Source of the DNA: Streptomyces albus subsp. albus
Lineage (GTDB): Bacteria; Actinomycetota; Actinomycetes; Streptomycetales; Streptomycetaceae
Length of the DNA: 64,000 nucleotides
NCBI RefSeq assembly: GCF_000719865.1
Contig: NZ_JOID01000001.1
Location: 467,199 to 531,198 of the forward strand
Direction: 5' to 3'
Position numbers and translations under genes: made by a program
In this document: piece by piece, positions 34,981-42,226 of the stretch
Layout: every line of letters starts with the position of its first letter
Numbering within the stretch: position 1 is the stretch's first letter
The notes under the pieces: model-generated
Databases searched by the model: none
What the model saw: only the letters and a program-made list of their open reading frames with translations
Told to the model about the DNA's origin: nothing

Positions 34981-35176
34981 CTAGTGCTGTGACCGGGAAG
35001 GTTTGCCGGGAAGCTCGCGGCGTCCGGTGCGGTGCATCGCAAGGCGGAGTGTCGTCCGCGTACTGGATGTACGCGGGCGATGCGACAACGCGGCATGGGG
35101 GCACCCCCGGCCGGAGGCTGGGGGAGTGCCGTGCCGGGCGCCGCGAGCCGGTGAACCTTCCCGGTCACAGCGCTAG
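34981..35176. mobile_element. MITE-like non-autonomous element with 23-bp terminal inverted repeats
   Basis: 196 bases. The ends 34981-35003 and 35154-35176 are inverted repeats with one mismatch, starting CTAGTGCTGTGACCGGG and CTAGCGCTGTGACCGGG. The arms continue imperfectly inwards so that most of the element can fold into one long hairpin, with a central loop near TACTGGATGTA and a side hairpin around 35091-35130. No open reading frame is supported. I recognise it as one of the dispersed repeats of Streptomyces genomes. The TA inside the CTAG ends would suit a Tc1/IS630-like target, which is inference. Confidence 0.8.
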
Positions 35177-36534
35177 AGCTCGACCTCGCGCATCAGCATG
35201 CCGACCTCGGTGTTGGTGAGCCGCCGCAGCCAGCCGGACTTCTGGTCACCGAGGGCGATCGGCCCGAAGCCGGTGCGGACGAGCCGGTCGACCGGGAAGC
35301 CCGCCTCGGCGAGCATCCGGCGGACGATGTGCTTGCGGCCCTCGTGGAGGCTGACCTCCACCAGGTAGTTCTTGCCGGTGTTCTCCACCACCCGGAAGTG
35401 GTCGGCGCGGGCGTAGCCGTCCTCCAGCTGGATGCCGTCCTTGAGGCGCTTGCCCAGGTCGCGCGGGATGGGGCCCTGGATCGCGGCGAGATAGGTCTTC
35501 CGCACGCCGTACCGGGGGTGGGTGAGGCGGTGTGCCAGCTCACCGTGGTTGGTGAGCAGGATGATGCCCTCCGTCTCGGTGTCGAGCCGGCCGACGTGGA
35601 AGAGCCGGGTCTCCCGGTTCGTGACGTAGTCGCCGAGGCACTGGCGGCCGTCTGGGTCCTCCATGGTGGAGACGACGCCGGCGGGCTTGTTCAGCGCGAA
35701 GAAGAGGTACGACTGGGTGGCGACGGTCAGGCCGTCGACCTTGACCTCGTCCTTCTCCGGGTCGACCCGGAGACCCTGCTCGGTGACGATCCGGCCGTTG
35801 ACCTCCACGCGCCGCTGGTCGATCAGCTCCTCGCAGGCCCGCCGGGAGCCCATGCCGGCCCGCGCCAGGACCTTCTGCAGCCGCTCGCCCTCCTGATCCC
35901 CGAAGGTCGTCGGCGGCTTGGGCCGGTCCGTGCGGTGCCGGGCGCGGTTGCGCTCCTCGATCTGCGCCTCGTACTCGCGGGGACGGGCCGGGGGCTGCTG
36001 GCAGCCGCCGCGGGACGGGCCGCCGCCGCGCGGGCCGGCGCCGCGGGACGGGCCGCCGCCCCGGGATCCCGCCGGGCTCTTCGGGCCGCCCTTGGCGCCG
36101 CCACGGGCGGCCGCGCCCCGGCTGCCGCCGGAGGAGCCGGCCGGGCCCCGGCCGGGACGGCCGTCGCGGCCGGCGGTGCGGGCGCCGCGGTCGCGGTCGT
36201 CCCGCCCGGAGCGACCGCGGTTGTCGCGGTCGCGGTCACGGTCGGCGGGGCGCCGGTCGTCACGGCCCCGCTCGTCACGCCCCCGCTCGTCACGGCCCCT
36301 GCCGTCGCGGTCGCCGGGACGGCGCTCGTCCCGGCCCCGGCCGCCCTCGCGGCCGCCCTCACGGCCGCGGTCCCGGTCGAAGCCCACGTCGTAGCGGCGC
36401 TCCTCGGGACGGGGCCGGCCGTCGCGCCGCGGCCGCTCGTCGCGGCCTCCCCCGGCCTGCCGCCGGGAGTCCCCTCCCGTGCCCCGGTAGTTCTGCCTAC
36501 CGGTGTCCCTGCTGTTCCTGCCGCTGCTTCGCAT
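35173..36534 (-). CDS. rluB: rRNA large-subunit pseudouridine synthase (RluB/RsuA family) with Arg/Gly/Asp-rich N terminus
   Basis: 453 residues. Residues 1-205 are a low-complexity, strongly charged region of RDG-type repeats, probably disordered and RNA-binding. An S4 domain follows (GERLQKVLARAGMGSRRACEELI), then the RsuA-type synthase with the catalytic Asp in VGRLDTETEGIILLTNHGEL. It should isomerise a uridine in 23S rRNA. ATG at 36534 overlaps the scpB stop (TGATG). Its stop codon TAG lies inside the terminal CTAG of the inverted-repeat element, so the element abuts the gene exactly. Confidence 0.92.
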   Translation of the reverse strand: MRSSGRNSRDTGRQNYRGTGGDSRRQAGGGRDERPRRDGRPRPEERRYDVGFDRDRGREGGREGGRGRDERRPGDRDGRGRDERGRDERGRDDRRPADRDRDRDNRGRSGRDDRDRGARTAGRDGRPGRGPAGSSGGSRGAAARGGAKGGPKSPAGSRGGGPSRGAGPRGGGPSRGGCQQPPARPREYEAQIEERNRARHRTDRPKPPTTFGDQEGERLQKVLARAGMGSRRACEELIDQRRVEVNGRIVTEQGLRVDPEKDEVKVDGLTVATQSYLFFALNKPAGVVSTMEDPDGRQCLGDYVTNRETRLFHVGRLDTETEGIILLTNHGELAHRLTHPRYGVRKTYLAAIQGPIPRDLGKRLKDGIQLEDGYARADHFRVVENTGKNYLVEVSLHEGRKHIVRRMLAEAGFPVDRLVRTGFGPIALGDQKSGWLRRLTNTEVGMLMREVEL

Positions 36535-37262
36535 CAAAGTTCCGTCTGAGAGTGGCCGCTGTCGTCTGTGTCCGGAGCGTCCGGATCGAACGACGGCACT
36601 CCCTCCTGGGACTCCGGCTCGACCGCCTCCGCCTCGGGGAGGAAGGGCGCGAGCTCCGGCAGTTCGTCCAGGCCGCGCAGGCCCATCCGCTCCAGGAAGT
36701 AGTTCGTCGTCCTGTACAGGATCGCACCTGTCTCGGGTTCCGTTCCCCCCTCCTCCACCAGACCCCGCTGGAGGAGGGTGCGCATCACACCGTCACAGTT
36801 GACCCCTCGTACGGCCGAGACGCGGGACCTGCTCACCGGCTGCCGGTACGCGACCACGGCCAGTGTCTCCAGAGCTGCCTGCGTGAGCCGGGCCTGCCGG
36901 CCGTCCAGGACGAACGACTCGACGGCGTCGGCGTACTCGGGCCGGGTGTAGAAGCGCCAGCCGCCCGCCACCAGCCGCAGCTCGAAGCCGCGGCCCTGCG
37001 CCGTGTACTCGTCCGCCAGTTCGCGCAGGGCGTCGGAGACGGCGCGGCGGGGGCGCTCCAGCACCTTGGACAGGTGCTCGACGGTCGCGGGTTCGTCGAC
37101 GACCATCAGGACCGCCTCCAGGGCGGGTTTGAGGTCGAGGCCGGCCACGTCCCGAGCACCGGCCGGGAGATCTCCCGCCGCCCCCGGCCCGGGTCCGTCC
37201 GCCGCCAACTCCCGGATGTCGTACGCCTCGTCCGCGCCACCGGTCCCGTGCACCGTGCTCAC
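36534..37262 (-). CDS. scpB: Segregation and condensation protein ScpB
   Basis: 242 residues. Two winged-helix regions: LDLKPALEAVLMVVDEPATV and YRQPVSRSRVSAVRGVNCDGVMRTLLQRGLV, the best conserved part of ScpB. The N-terminal 40 and C-terminal 35 residues are acidic and disordered. ScpB with ScpA and SMC forms the bacterial condensin that compacts and separates chromosomes. The GTG at 37262 overlaps the scpA stop. Confidence 0.96.
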   Translation of the reverse strand: MSTVHGTGGADEAYDIRELAADGPGPGAAGDLPAGARDVAGLDLKPALEAVLMVVDEPATVEHLSKVLERPRRAVSDALRELADEYTAQGRGFELRLVAGGWRFYTRPEYADAVESFVLDGRQARLTQAALETLAVVAYRQPVSRSRVSAVRGVNCDGVMRTLLQRGLVEEGGTEPETGAILYRTTNYFLERMGLRGLDELPELAPFLPEAEAVEPESQEGVPSFDPDAPDTDDSGHSQTEL

Positions 37263-38788
37263 ACCGTCTCCTTCCGCCCGGCCGCGCCGGCCCTCTCACC
37301 GGCCGGCGTCCCCGGCTCCTGGTCGAACTCGTCCGTGACGAGGGGCCGCCCGCCGTCCCCGTCCCGCGCGCCGGTCCAGCGGACCAGGAGGGAGCCGAGC
37401 GCCTCCTCCTGGTCGAGCTCCACCGCCCGTTCCCGGTAGAGCTCCAGCAGCGCGAGGAAGCGGGCGACGACGGTGAGGGTGTCGTCGGTGTCCTCGGTCA
37501 GCTCCTGGAACGTCGCCGCGCCGGCGGCGCGCAGCCGGGCGATCACGATCCCCGCCTGCTCGCGCACGCTGACCAGCGGGGCGTGGATGTGGTCCACGTA
37601 CACCTGCGGCTTCGCCCGGGGCTGCATGGCCTTGACCGCGAGCCTGGCGAAACCCTCCGCCCCGATGCTGATGACGACGTCCGGCAGCAGCTCGGCGTGG
37701 TGCGGCTCCAACCCCACCGTACGGGGGTGCCGGCGGGCCTCGGTGACCAGCCGGTCGCCGAAGATGTCCGCGATCCGCTTGTACGCGCGGTACTGCAGCA
37801 GCCGCGCGAAGAGCAGGTCCCGGGCCTCCAGCAGCGCGAGGTCGGCCTCGTCCTCGACCTCGGCGGCGGGGAGCAGCCGGGCGGCCTTGAGGTCGAGGAG
37901 GGTGGCGGCGACGACCAGGAACTCGGTGGTCTGGTCGAGGTCCCAGTCCGGGCCCATGGCCCGGATGTGGACCATGAACTCGTCGGTGACCCGGGAGAGC
38001 GCGACCTCGGTCACATCCAGCTTGTGCTTGGCGATCAGTTGCAGCAGCAGGTCGAAGGGGCCCTCGAAGTTCGCCAGCCGCACGGTGAACCGGCCGTCCC
38101 CCTCGGGGCCTTCACCGGCGGCCGCACCGGCCGCACCGGCGGCGCCCGCCTCACCGTCCCCGCCGTCCCCGCCGTCCCCGCCGTCCCCGCCGTCCCCGCC
38201 GTCCTCCGCGGCCTGCGGGGCCCCCGCGGGCATCGCAGGACCCGCCGGTGCCCCGGGCCGGACCGGCTCCGCGTCCCGCGGAACGCCTGCGGGCTTCGCC
38301 GGCCCGGCCGATGTCCCGGGCCGGCCGGGCTCTGCGGGCCCGGCCGGCTCCGCGGGCCCGGCCGGCTCTGCGGGCCGGAGGACATCCGCGGCGGCGTTCC
38401 CGGCGGCCGGGCCGCCGTCGCCGTCCGCCGGCACCGGCGCGGCGGGGACCGGTCCGGAGCCCGCTCCGCCGTCGTCCTGCCCGGCACGCTCGCCGGGCAC
38501 CGGCCGGGCCCGCTCCCTCTCCGGAACGGGCGCCGTCGGCGCGCTCGTTGACGCCGCGGCTTCCCCGGCGGCCGGGGGCGGCGCGGCACCGGGCTGCTGC
38601 GCGGTGTCCGGGGGCGCGTCGGCCGGAGGCGCGTACGCGGGCGCGTCGGCCGTTCCGGGAGCCGGCGCCCCGTCCGGGTCCGGGCCGGGCGCCGGGCGGG
38701 CGGACGGGCGTGCGCCCGGACCGGCGCCCAGCGGGCGGCGGCCCGGGCGGCGGGGCGGCTGGTCTCGGTCGTCGGTCGGCGGCATCAC
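37259..38788 (-). CDS. scpA: Segregation and condensation protein ScpA with long disordered N terminus
   Basis: 509 residues. The kleisin domain begins near residue 230 (FTVRLANFEGPFDLLLQLIA) and has the normal length of ~250 residues. Before it lies an unusual Pro/Ala/Gly/Asp-rich region of about 220 residues with GDG and PAEPAG repeats. ScpA bridges the SMC heads. GTG-ATG at 38788/38785 are both possible starts, and no strong ribosome site is seen. The true protein could start later, within the low-complexity part. Confidence 0.92.
   Translation of the reverse strand: MMPPTDDRDQPPRRPGRRPLGAGPGARPSARPAPGPDPDGAPAPGTADAPAYAPPADAPPDTAQQPGAAPPPAAGEAAASTSAPTAPVPERERARPVPGERAGQDDGGAGSGPVPAAPVPADGDGGPAAGNAAADVLRPAEPAGPAEPAGPAEPGRPGTSAGPAKPAGVPRDAEPVRPGAPAGPAMPAGAPQAAEDGGDGGDGGDGGDGGDGEAGAAGAAGAAAGEGPEGDGRFTVRLANFEGPFDLLLQLIAKHKLDVTEVALSRVTDEFMVHIRAMGPDWDLDQTTEFLVVAATLLDLKAARLLPAAEVEDEADLALLEARDLLFARLLQYRAYKRIADIFGDRLVTEARRHPRTVGLEPHHAELLPDVVISIGAEGFARLAVKAMQPRAKPQVYVDHIHAPLVSVREQAGIVIARLRAAGAATFQELTEDTDDTLTVVARFLALLELYRERAVELDQEEALGSLLVRWTGARDGDGGRPLVTDEFDQEPGTPAGERAGAAGRKETV
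38154..38198. repeat. Five 9-bp tandem repeats inside scpA
   Basis: CCGTCCCCG repeated five times without error, then a decayed copy. On the minus strand it encodes GDG repeats in the disordered part of ScpA. Changes in copy number would keep the frame, because the unit is three codons. Confidence 0.85.
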
Positions 38789-38845
38789 GGTCCATGGTGC
38801 GGAGGGCCGGGCGGTCTGCCGCCCGTGGAACGGGCAGGTTACCGC

Positions 38846-39445
38846 TCAGCTGCCGCGCAGGCGCCGTACGAGGATGCTCGCGTCCCCCCGGGACTCCAGG
38901 TCGGCGAGGACGACCGCGACGGCCTCCCGGACGATCCGGCCCCGGTCGACGGCGAGTCCGTGCTCGCCGCGGAGCACCAGACGCGCGTGTTCGAGGTCCA
39001 TCAGCTCCTCGGCGGAGACATAGACCGTGATCTTCTCGTCGTGGCGCTCCCGGCCGCTGGGCCGGCGGCCGGCCGCGCGGGTGCGGCGGCGGGCCGCCCC
39101 TCCGGCGGCGGGGGTACGGGACACCGGCCCCGTCTCCTGCTGCCGCCCGCCGGCGGGCCGTACGGGAGGAACGGACGGCGCGGACCGCTCCGTTGCCTCG
39201 GCGCGGGCCGCCGGGGCTCCCCGGCCGCCGTGCTCGGGAGCGGCCTCGACGCGGGCGGTGTCGCCACCGGCCGTGCCCTCGCCACTCTCGCCGGAGGCCG
39301 CCGGGGCGGGGACCCTCGGTGCCTCCGCGGTGCTCTCTCCGCCCGTGTGCTCACGGGCGGAGGCCGGTGAGGACGCCTGGAGCGCGGTCCCCCCGGTGGT
39401 GCGGAACAGTTCGTCGGCGCCGGGAAGACTCACTCGGCGTGGCAC
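38846..39445 (-). CDS. Hypothetical protein with ribbon-helix-helix-like C terminus, between parA and scpA
   Basis: 199 residues. Residues 1-135 are Ala/Gly/Pro/Glu-rich. The last ~60 residues look like a ribbon-helix-helix DNA-binding unit: a short strand EKITVYVSAEE, helix LMDLEHARLVLRGE and helix GRIVREAVAVVLADLES. Its place right after a parA-type gene invites the idea of a ParB-like or centromere-binding partner; this is inference. GTG at 39445 has GGGAGGTG upstream and overlaps parA by 16 bases; a GTG at 39433 is the alternative. Confidence 0.75.
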   Translation of the reverse strand: MPRRVSLPGADELFRTTGGTALQASSPASAREHTGGESTAEAPRVPAPAASGESGEGTAGGDTARVEAAPEHGGRGAPAARAEATERSAPSVPPVRPAGGRQQETGPVSRTPAAGGAARRRTRAAGRRPSGRERHDEKITVYVSAEELMDLEHARLVLRGEHGLAVDRGRIVREAVAVVLADLESRGDASILVRRLRGS

Positions 39446-40587
39446 CGGGCGAGCACCTCCCTGGCGAGCTGACGGTAGGCGGCGGCGCCCACGGAGTTGG
39501 AGGCGTAGGTGGTGATCGGCTCACCGGCGACCGTGGTCTCCGGGAAGCGGACCGTGCGGCCGATCACCGTGTGGTAGACGTGGTCGTCGAAGGCCTCGAC
39601 CACGCGGGCGAGGACCTCGCGGCTGTGGACGGTCCGGGAGTCGTACATGGTGGCGAGGATGCCGTCCAGCTCCAGGTCGGGGTTGAGCCGTTCCTGGACC
39701 TTCTCGATGGTCTCGGTGAGCAGGGCCACTCCGCGCAGCGCGAAGAACTCGCACTCCAGCGGCACGATCACCTTGTGCGCCGCGGTGAGCGCGTTGACGG
39801 TCAGCAGGCCGAGGGACGGCTGGCAGTCGATGACGATGTAGTCGTAGTCGGCCAGCAGCGGCTTCAGGGCGCGCTGGAGCGTGGACTCCCGGGCCACCTC
39901 GCTGACCAGCTGAACCTCGGCGGCCGAGAGGTCGATGTTGCTCGGCAGCAGGTCCATGTTGGGGACCGCGGTCTTGAGGAGCACCTCGTCCGCCGCCATG
40001 CCCCGCTCCATGAGCAGGTTGTAGACGGTGAGGTCGAGTTCCATCGGGTTGACGCCGAGACCGACGGAGAGCGCGCCCTGCGGGTCGAAGTCGACCAGCA
40101 GCACCCGGCGTCCGTACTCGGCCAGCGCGGCGCCCAGGTTGATGGTCGAGGTGGTCTTGCCGACCCCGCCCTTCTGGTTGCACATCGCGATGACCTTGGC
40201 GGGGCCGTGGTCGGTGAGCGGGCCCGGGATCGGGAAGTACGGCAGCGGGCGCCCGGTGGGGCCGACCCGCTCCCGGCGCTGGCGGGCCGCGTCCGGGGCG
40301 AGCGTGGCCGCGTACTCCGGATCGGGCTCGTACTCGGCGTCCGGGTCGTAGAAGTGCCCCTCGGGCAGGTCCTCGTAGTCGGCGAAACGGGCGGGCTCGC
40401 CGCCACCCTGGCCGCCGGCCGTGTCGTTCACGTGATGGCCGTCCATGCTCATGTGGGCTGTCGTGCTCTGCTGGGCTGCGAAGGTGTGGACAGCTATGGA
40501 TCCGGCAGATTCGAGCCCCGAGAGGCTCCGGCCCTGCGCAGCCGCATCCGGCCGGCCACCTCCGGGAGTAAATGTCGACTCATTCAC
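39430..40587 (-). CDS. ParA-family ATPase of the scpAB operon
   Basis: 385 residues. A hydrophilic lead of ~125 residues precedes the ATPase with deviant Walker A KGGVGKTT (139-146), Walker A' VDFDPQGALSVGLGVNP and Walker B YIVIDCQPSLG. This is a second ParA, not the origin-proximal parA partnered with parB near oriC. Dynamic positioning of a chromosomal or condensin-related cargo is likely. The GTG start at 40587 is fixed by AAGGAGGT ten bases upstream. First gene of a five-gene overlapping operon (parA, RHH-like gene, scpA, scpB, rluB). Confidence 0.92.
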   Translation of the reverse strand: MNESTFTPGGGRPDAAAQGRSLSGLESAGSIAVHTFAAQQSTTAHMSMDGHHVNDTAGGQGGGEPARFADYEDLPEGHFYDPDAEYEPDPEYAATLAPDAARQRRERVGPTGRPLPYFPIPGPLTDHGPAKVIAMCNQKGGVGKTTSTINLGAALAEYGRRVLLVDFDPQGALSVGLGVNPMELDLTVYNLLMERGMAADEVLLKTAVPNMDLLPSNIDLSAAEVQLVSEVARESTLQRALKPLLADYDYIVIDCQPSLGLLTVNALTAAHKVIVPLECEFFALRGVALLTETIEKVQERLNPDLELDGILATMYDSRTVHSREVLARVVEAFDDHVYHTVIGRTVRFPETTVAGEPITTYASNSVGAAAYRQLAREVLARCHAE

Positions 40588-40663
40588 AAGTCGTCTTACC
40601 TCCTTGGATGTGACCAGAAAACTTTATCGACAGGTCAGCGTGGCACTATGCCGACGGTTGGCG

Positions 40664-40693
40664 ACTCTATGGCGTGTCGACGCCTCACAGCAA
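40664..40693 (-). promoter_or_regulatory. Candidate housekeeping promoter of the parA-scpAB operon
   Basis: On the minus strand TTGCTG (40693-40688), an 18-base spacer and TAGAGT (40669-40664), about 75 bases before the parA start codon. A fair match to the HrdB-type consensus in an A/T-richer stretch. Confidence 0.4.
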
Positions 40694-40853
40694 CACAATC
40701 CGCCGCACCCGGCGACCTGTGTCGGAGGCGGAACTGCCCGCTGTCAAGGGCGTTTACGCCTCCGGACGGCACATTCCGGCAGGAACGAAACCGGTCGAAC
40801 GGTGATGTTCGAGGCGTGTTGGCCCCGTCGTGGGAGAAGCCGGACACATGTCC

Positions 40854-40882
40854 GGCCGGACCTCACCCTGCGAGGTCCGGCC
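40854..40882. terminator. Hairpin terminator of ald
   Basis: Perfect 11-bp arms GGCCGGACCTC / GAGGTCCGGCC with a 7-base loop, 66 bases beyond the ald stop. Confidence 0.75.
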
Positions 40883-40947
40883 GAAATCACGTGGTTGACA
40901 CCCCGTCATGGGGTAGAGGGGCCGCGCTCCGGGGAGTTGCGGGACGG

Positions 40948-42063
40948 TCAGCCGAGCAGGGCGCCGGCGTCGGCCGCGGCCATGCCGTGCGCCTCCGCCA
41001 CGGGCCCGTAGGTCACCTGTCCCTCATGGGTGTTGAGGCCCTTGGCCAGCGCGGGATCCCGGCGCAGCGCCTCCCGCCAGCCCCGGCCCGCGAGTTCGGT
41101 GATGTACGGCAGCGTGACGTTGGTCAGCGCGTGCGTGGAGGTGTTCGGCACCGCGCCCGGCATGTTGGCCACGCAGTAGAAGACCGAGTCGTGGACGGTG
41201 AAGGCCGGTTCGGCGTGGGTGGTCGGCCGGGAGTCCTCGAAGCAGCCGCCCTGGTCGATGGCGATGTCGACAAGGACACTTCCCGGCTTCATCCGGGAGA
41301 CCAGCTCGTTGGTGACCAGCTTGGGCGCCCTGGCGCCCGGGATGAGCACGGCGCCGATCACGAGGTCGGCGGCGAGCACGGCGCGCTCCAGCTCGAAGGC
41401 GTTGGAGGTGACGGTCTGCACCCGGGTGCCGAAGACCTTGTCCGCCTCGCGCAGCTTGTTGACGTCCTTGTCGAGCAGGGTCACGTGGAAGCCCATACCG
41501 ATGGCGATCTGGGCGGCGTTCCAGCCGGAGACGCCGGCGCCGATGATCACGGCCCGCCCCGCCGGCACACCCGGCACCCCGCCGGGCAGTACCCCGCGGC
41601 CGCCGGCCGAGCGCATCAGATGGTAGGCGCCCACCTGGGGCGCGATGCGGCCGGCGACCTCGGACATCGGGGCGAGCAGCGGCAGCCGGCGGTCGGCGGT
41701 CTCCACCGTCTCGTAGGCGATGGCGGTGGTGCCGGACTCCAGCAGCGCCTCGGTGCACTCGCGGGAGGCGGCCAGGTGCAGATAGGTGAAGAGCACCTGG
41801 TCCTTGCGGAGCCGGTGGTACTCCTCGGCGACCGGCTCCTTCACCTTGAGCAGCAGGTCGGCACCGGACCAGACCTCGTCGGCGGTCTCCAGGACGGTGG
41901 CACCGGCGGCGGTGTACTCCTCGTCGGGGATGGAGGAGCCGCGGCCGGCCTCCCGTTCGACGAAGACCTCGTGCCCGTCGCGCACCAGTTCGTGCACACC
42001 GGCGGGGGTTATCGCCACCCGGTACTCGTTGTTCTTGACCTCGCGGGGGATGCCGACCTTCAC
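40948..42063 (-). CDS. ald: L-alanine dehydrogenase
   Basis: 371 residues, the usual length. Starts VKVGIPREVKNNEYRVAITP. The catalytic pair falls at Lys75 (LLKVKEP) and His96 (YLHLAAS), the same numbers as in well-studied alanine dehydrogenases. NAD-binding loop VIIGAGVSGWNAAQIA. It reversibly converts L-alanine to pyruvate and ammonia. GTG at 42063 has AAGGAC upstream. Probably inducible by alanine; a near-palindrome and an A/T-rich tract lie in the 163-base promoter region. Confidence 0.95.
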   Translation of the reverse strand: MKVGIPREVKNNEYRVAITPAGVHELVRDGHEVFVEREAGRGSSIPDEEYTAAGATVLETADEVWSGADLLLKVKEPVAEEYHRLRKDQVLFTYLHLAASRECTEALLESGTTAIAYETVETADRRLPLLAPMSEVAGRIAPQVGAYHLMRSAGGRGVLPGGVPGVPAGRAVIIGAGVSGWNAAQIAIGMGFHVTLLDKDVNKLREADKVFGTRVQTVTSNAFELERAVLAADLVIGAVLIPGARAPKLVTNELVSRMKPGSVLVDIAIDQGGCFEDSRPTTHAEPAFTVHDSVFYCVANMPGAVPNTSTHALTNVTLPYITELAGRGWREALRRDPALAKGLNTHEGQVTYGPVAEAHGMAAADAGALLG

Positions 42064-42105
42064 GGGAACCACAGTCCTTGGATGAGGGGATCTTCCAGCA
42101 AGCCG

Positions 42106-42123
42106 GGACATACCGGTACATCC
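42106..42123. promoter_or_regulatory. Near-palindrome upstream of ald
   Basis: GGACATACCGGTACATCC: a perfect TACCGGTA centre with partly matching flanks, 43 bases before the ald start. Further up, 42188-42216 is an A/T tract (AAATTTTTTT) with CCAA/TTGG flanks, unusual for this genome and similar in style to Lrp/AsnC-type sites. Both could be regulator sites. Confidence 0.35.
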
Positions 42124-42226
42124 AGGATGCACACACTTCTTTCCGCGGCGCAGCCAGTCTAATGAAGGAGGTTTTCCTGTACAGCCTTGCAAACCAAATT
42201 TTTTTCTTGGATGCGCCACATGTTTC

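Larger units (their letters stand above)
40588..40947. other. Intergenic region between ald and the parA-scpAB operon
   Basis: 360 bases holding the ald terminator (40854-40882) and the promoter region of the parA operon, with a lower G+C stretch at 40600-40700. No gene is supported. Confidence 0.5.

Noticed and set aside
34981..35176. Inverted-repeat element considered as an RNA gene or riboswitch for tyrA
   Set aside because: The 23-bp terminal inverted repeats with CTAG at both ends, and likeness to dispersed Streptomyces repeats, fit a mobile element better.
35173..36534. Region coding for the Arg/Gly/Asp-rich front of the pseudouridine synthase considered as a separate gene
   Set aside because: It is continuous and in frame with the S4 and synthase domains, and the start codon overlaps scpB.
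39193..42162. A 989-codon open frame on the plus strand across parA and ald
   Set aside because: Antisense shadow over two genes with full catalytic motifs on the minus strand.
42181..42216. T-run before ald considered as a rho-independent terminator of the STAND gene
   Set aside because: On the minus strand, in the direction of transcription, the run reads as A then T without a stable G+C stem before it, so it does not have terminator form.
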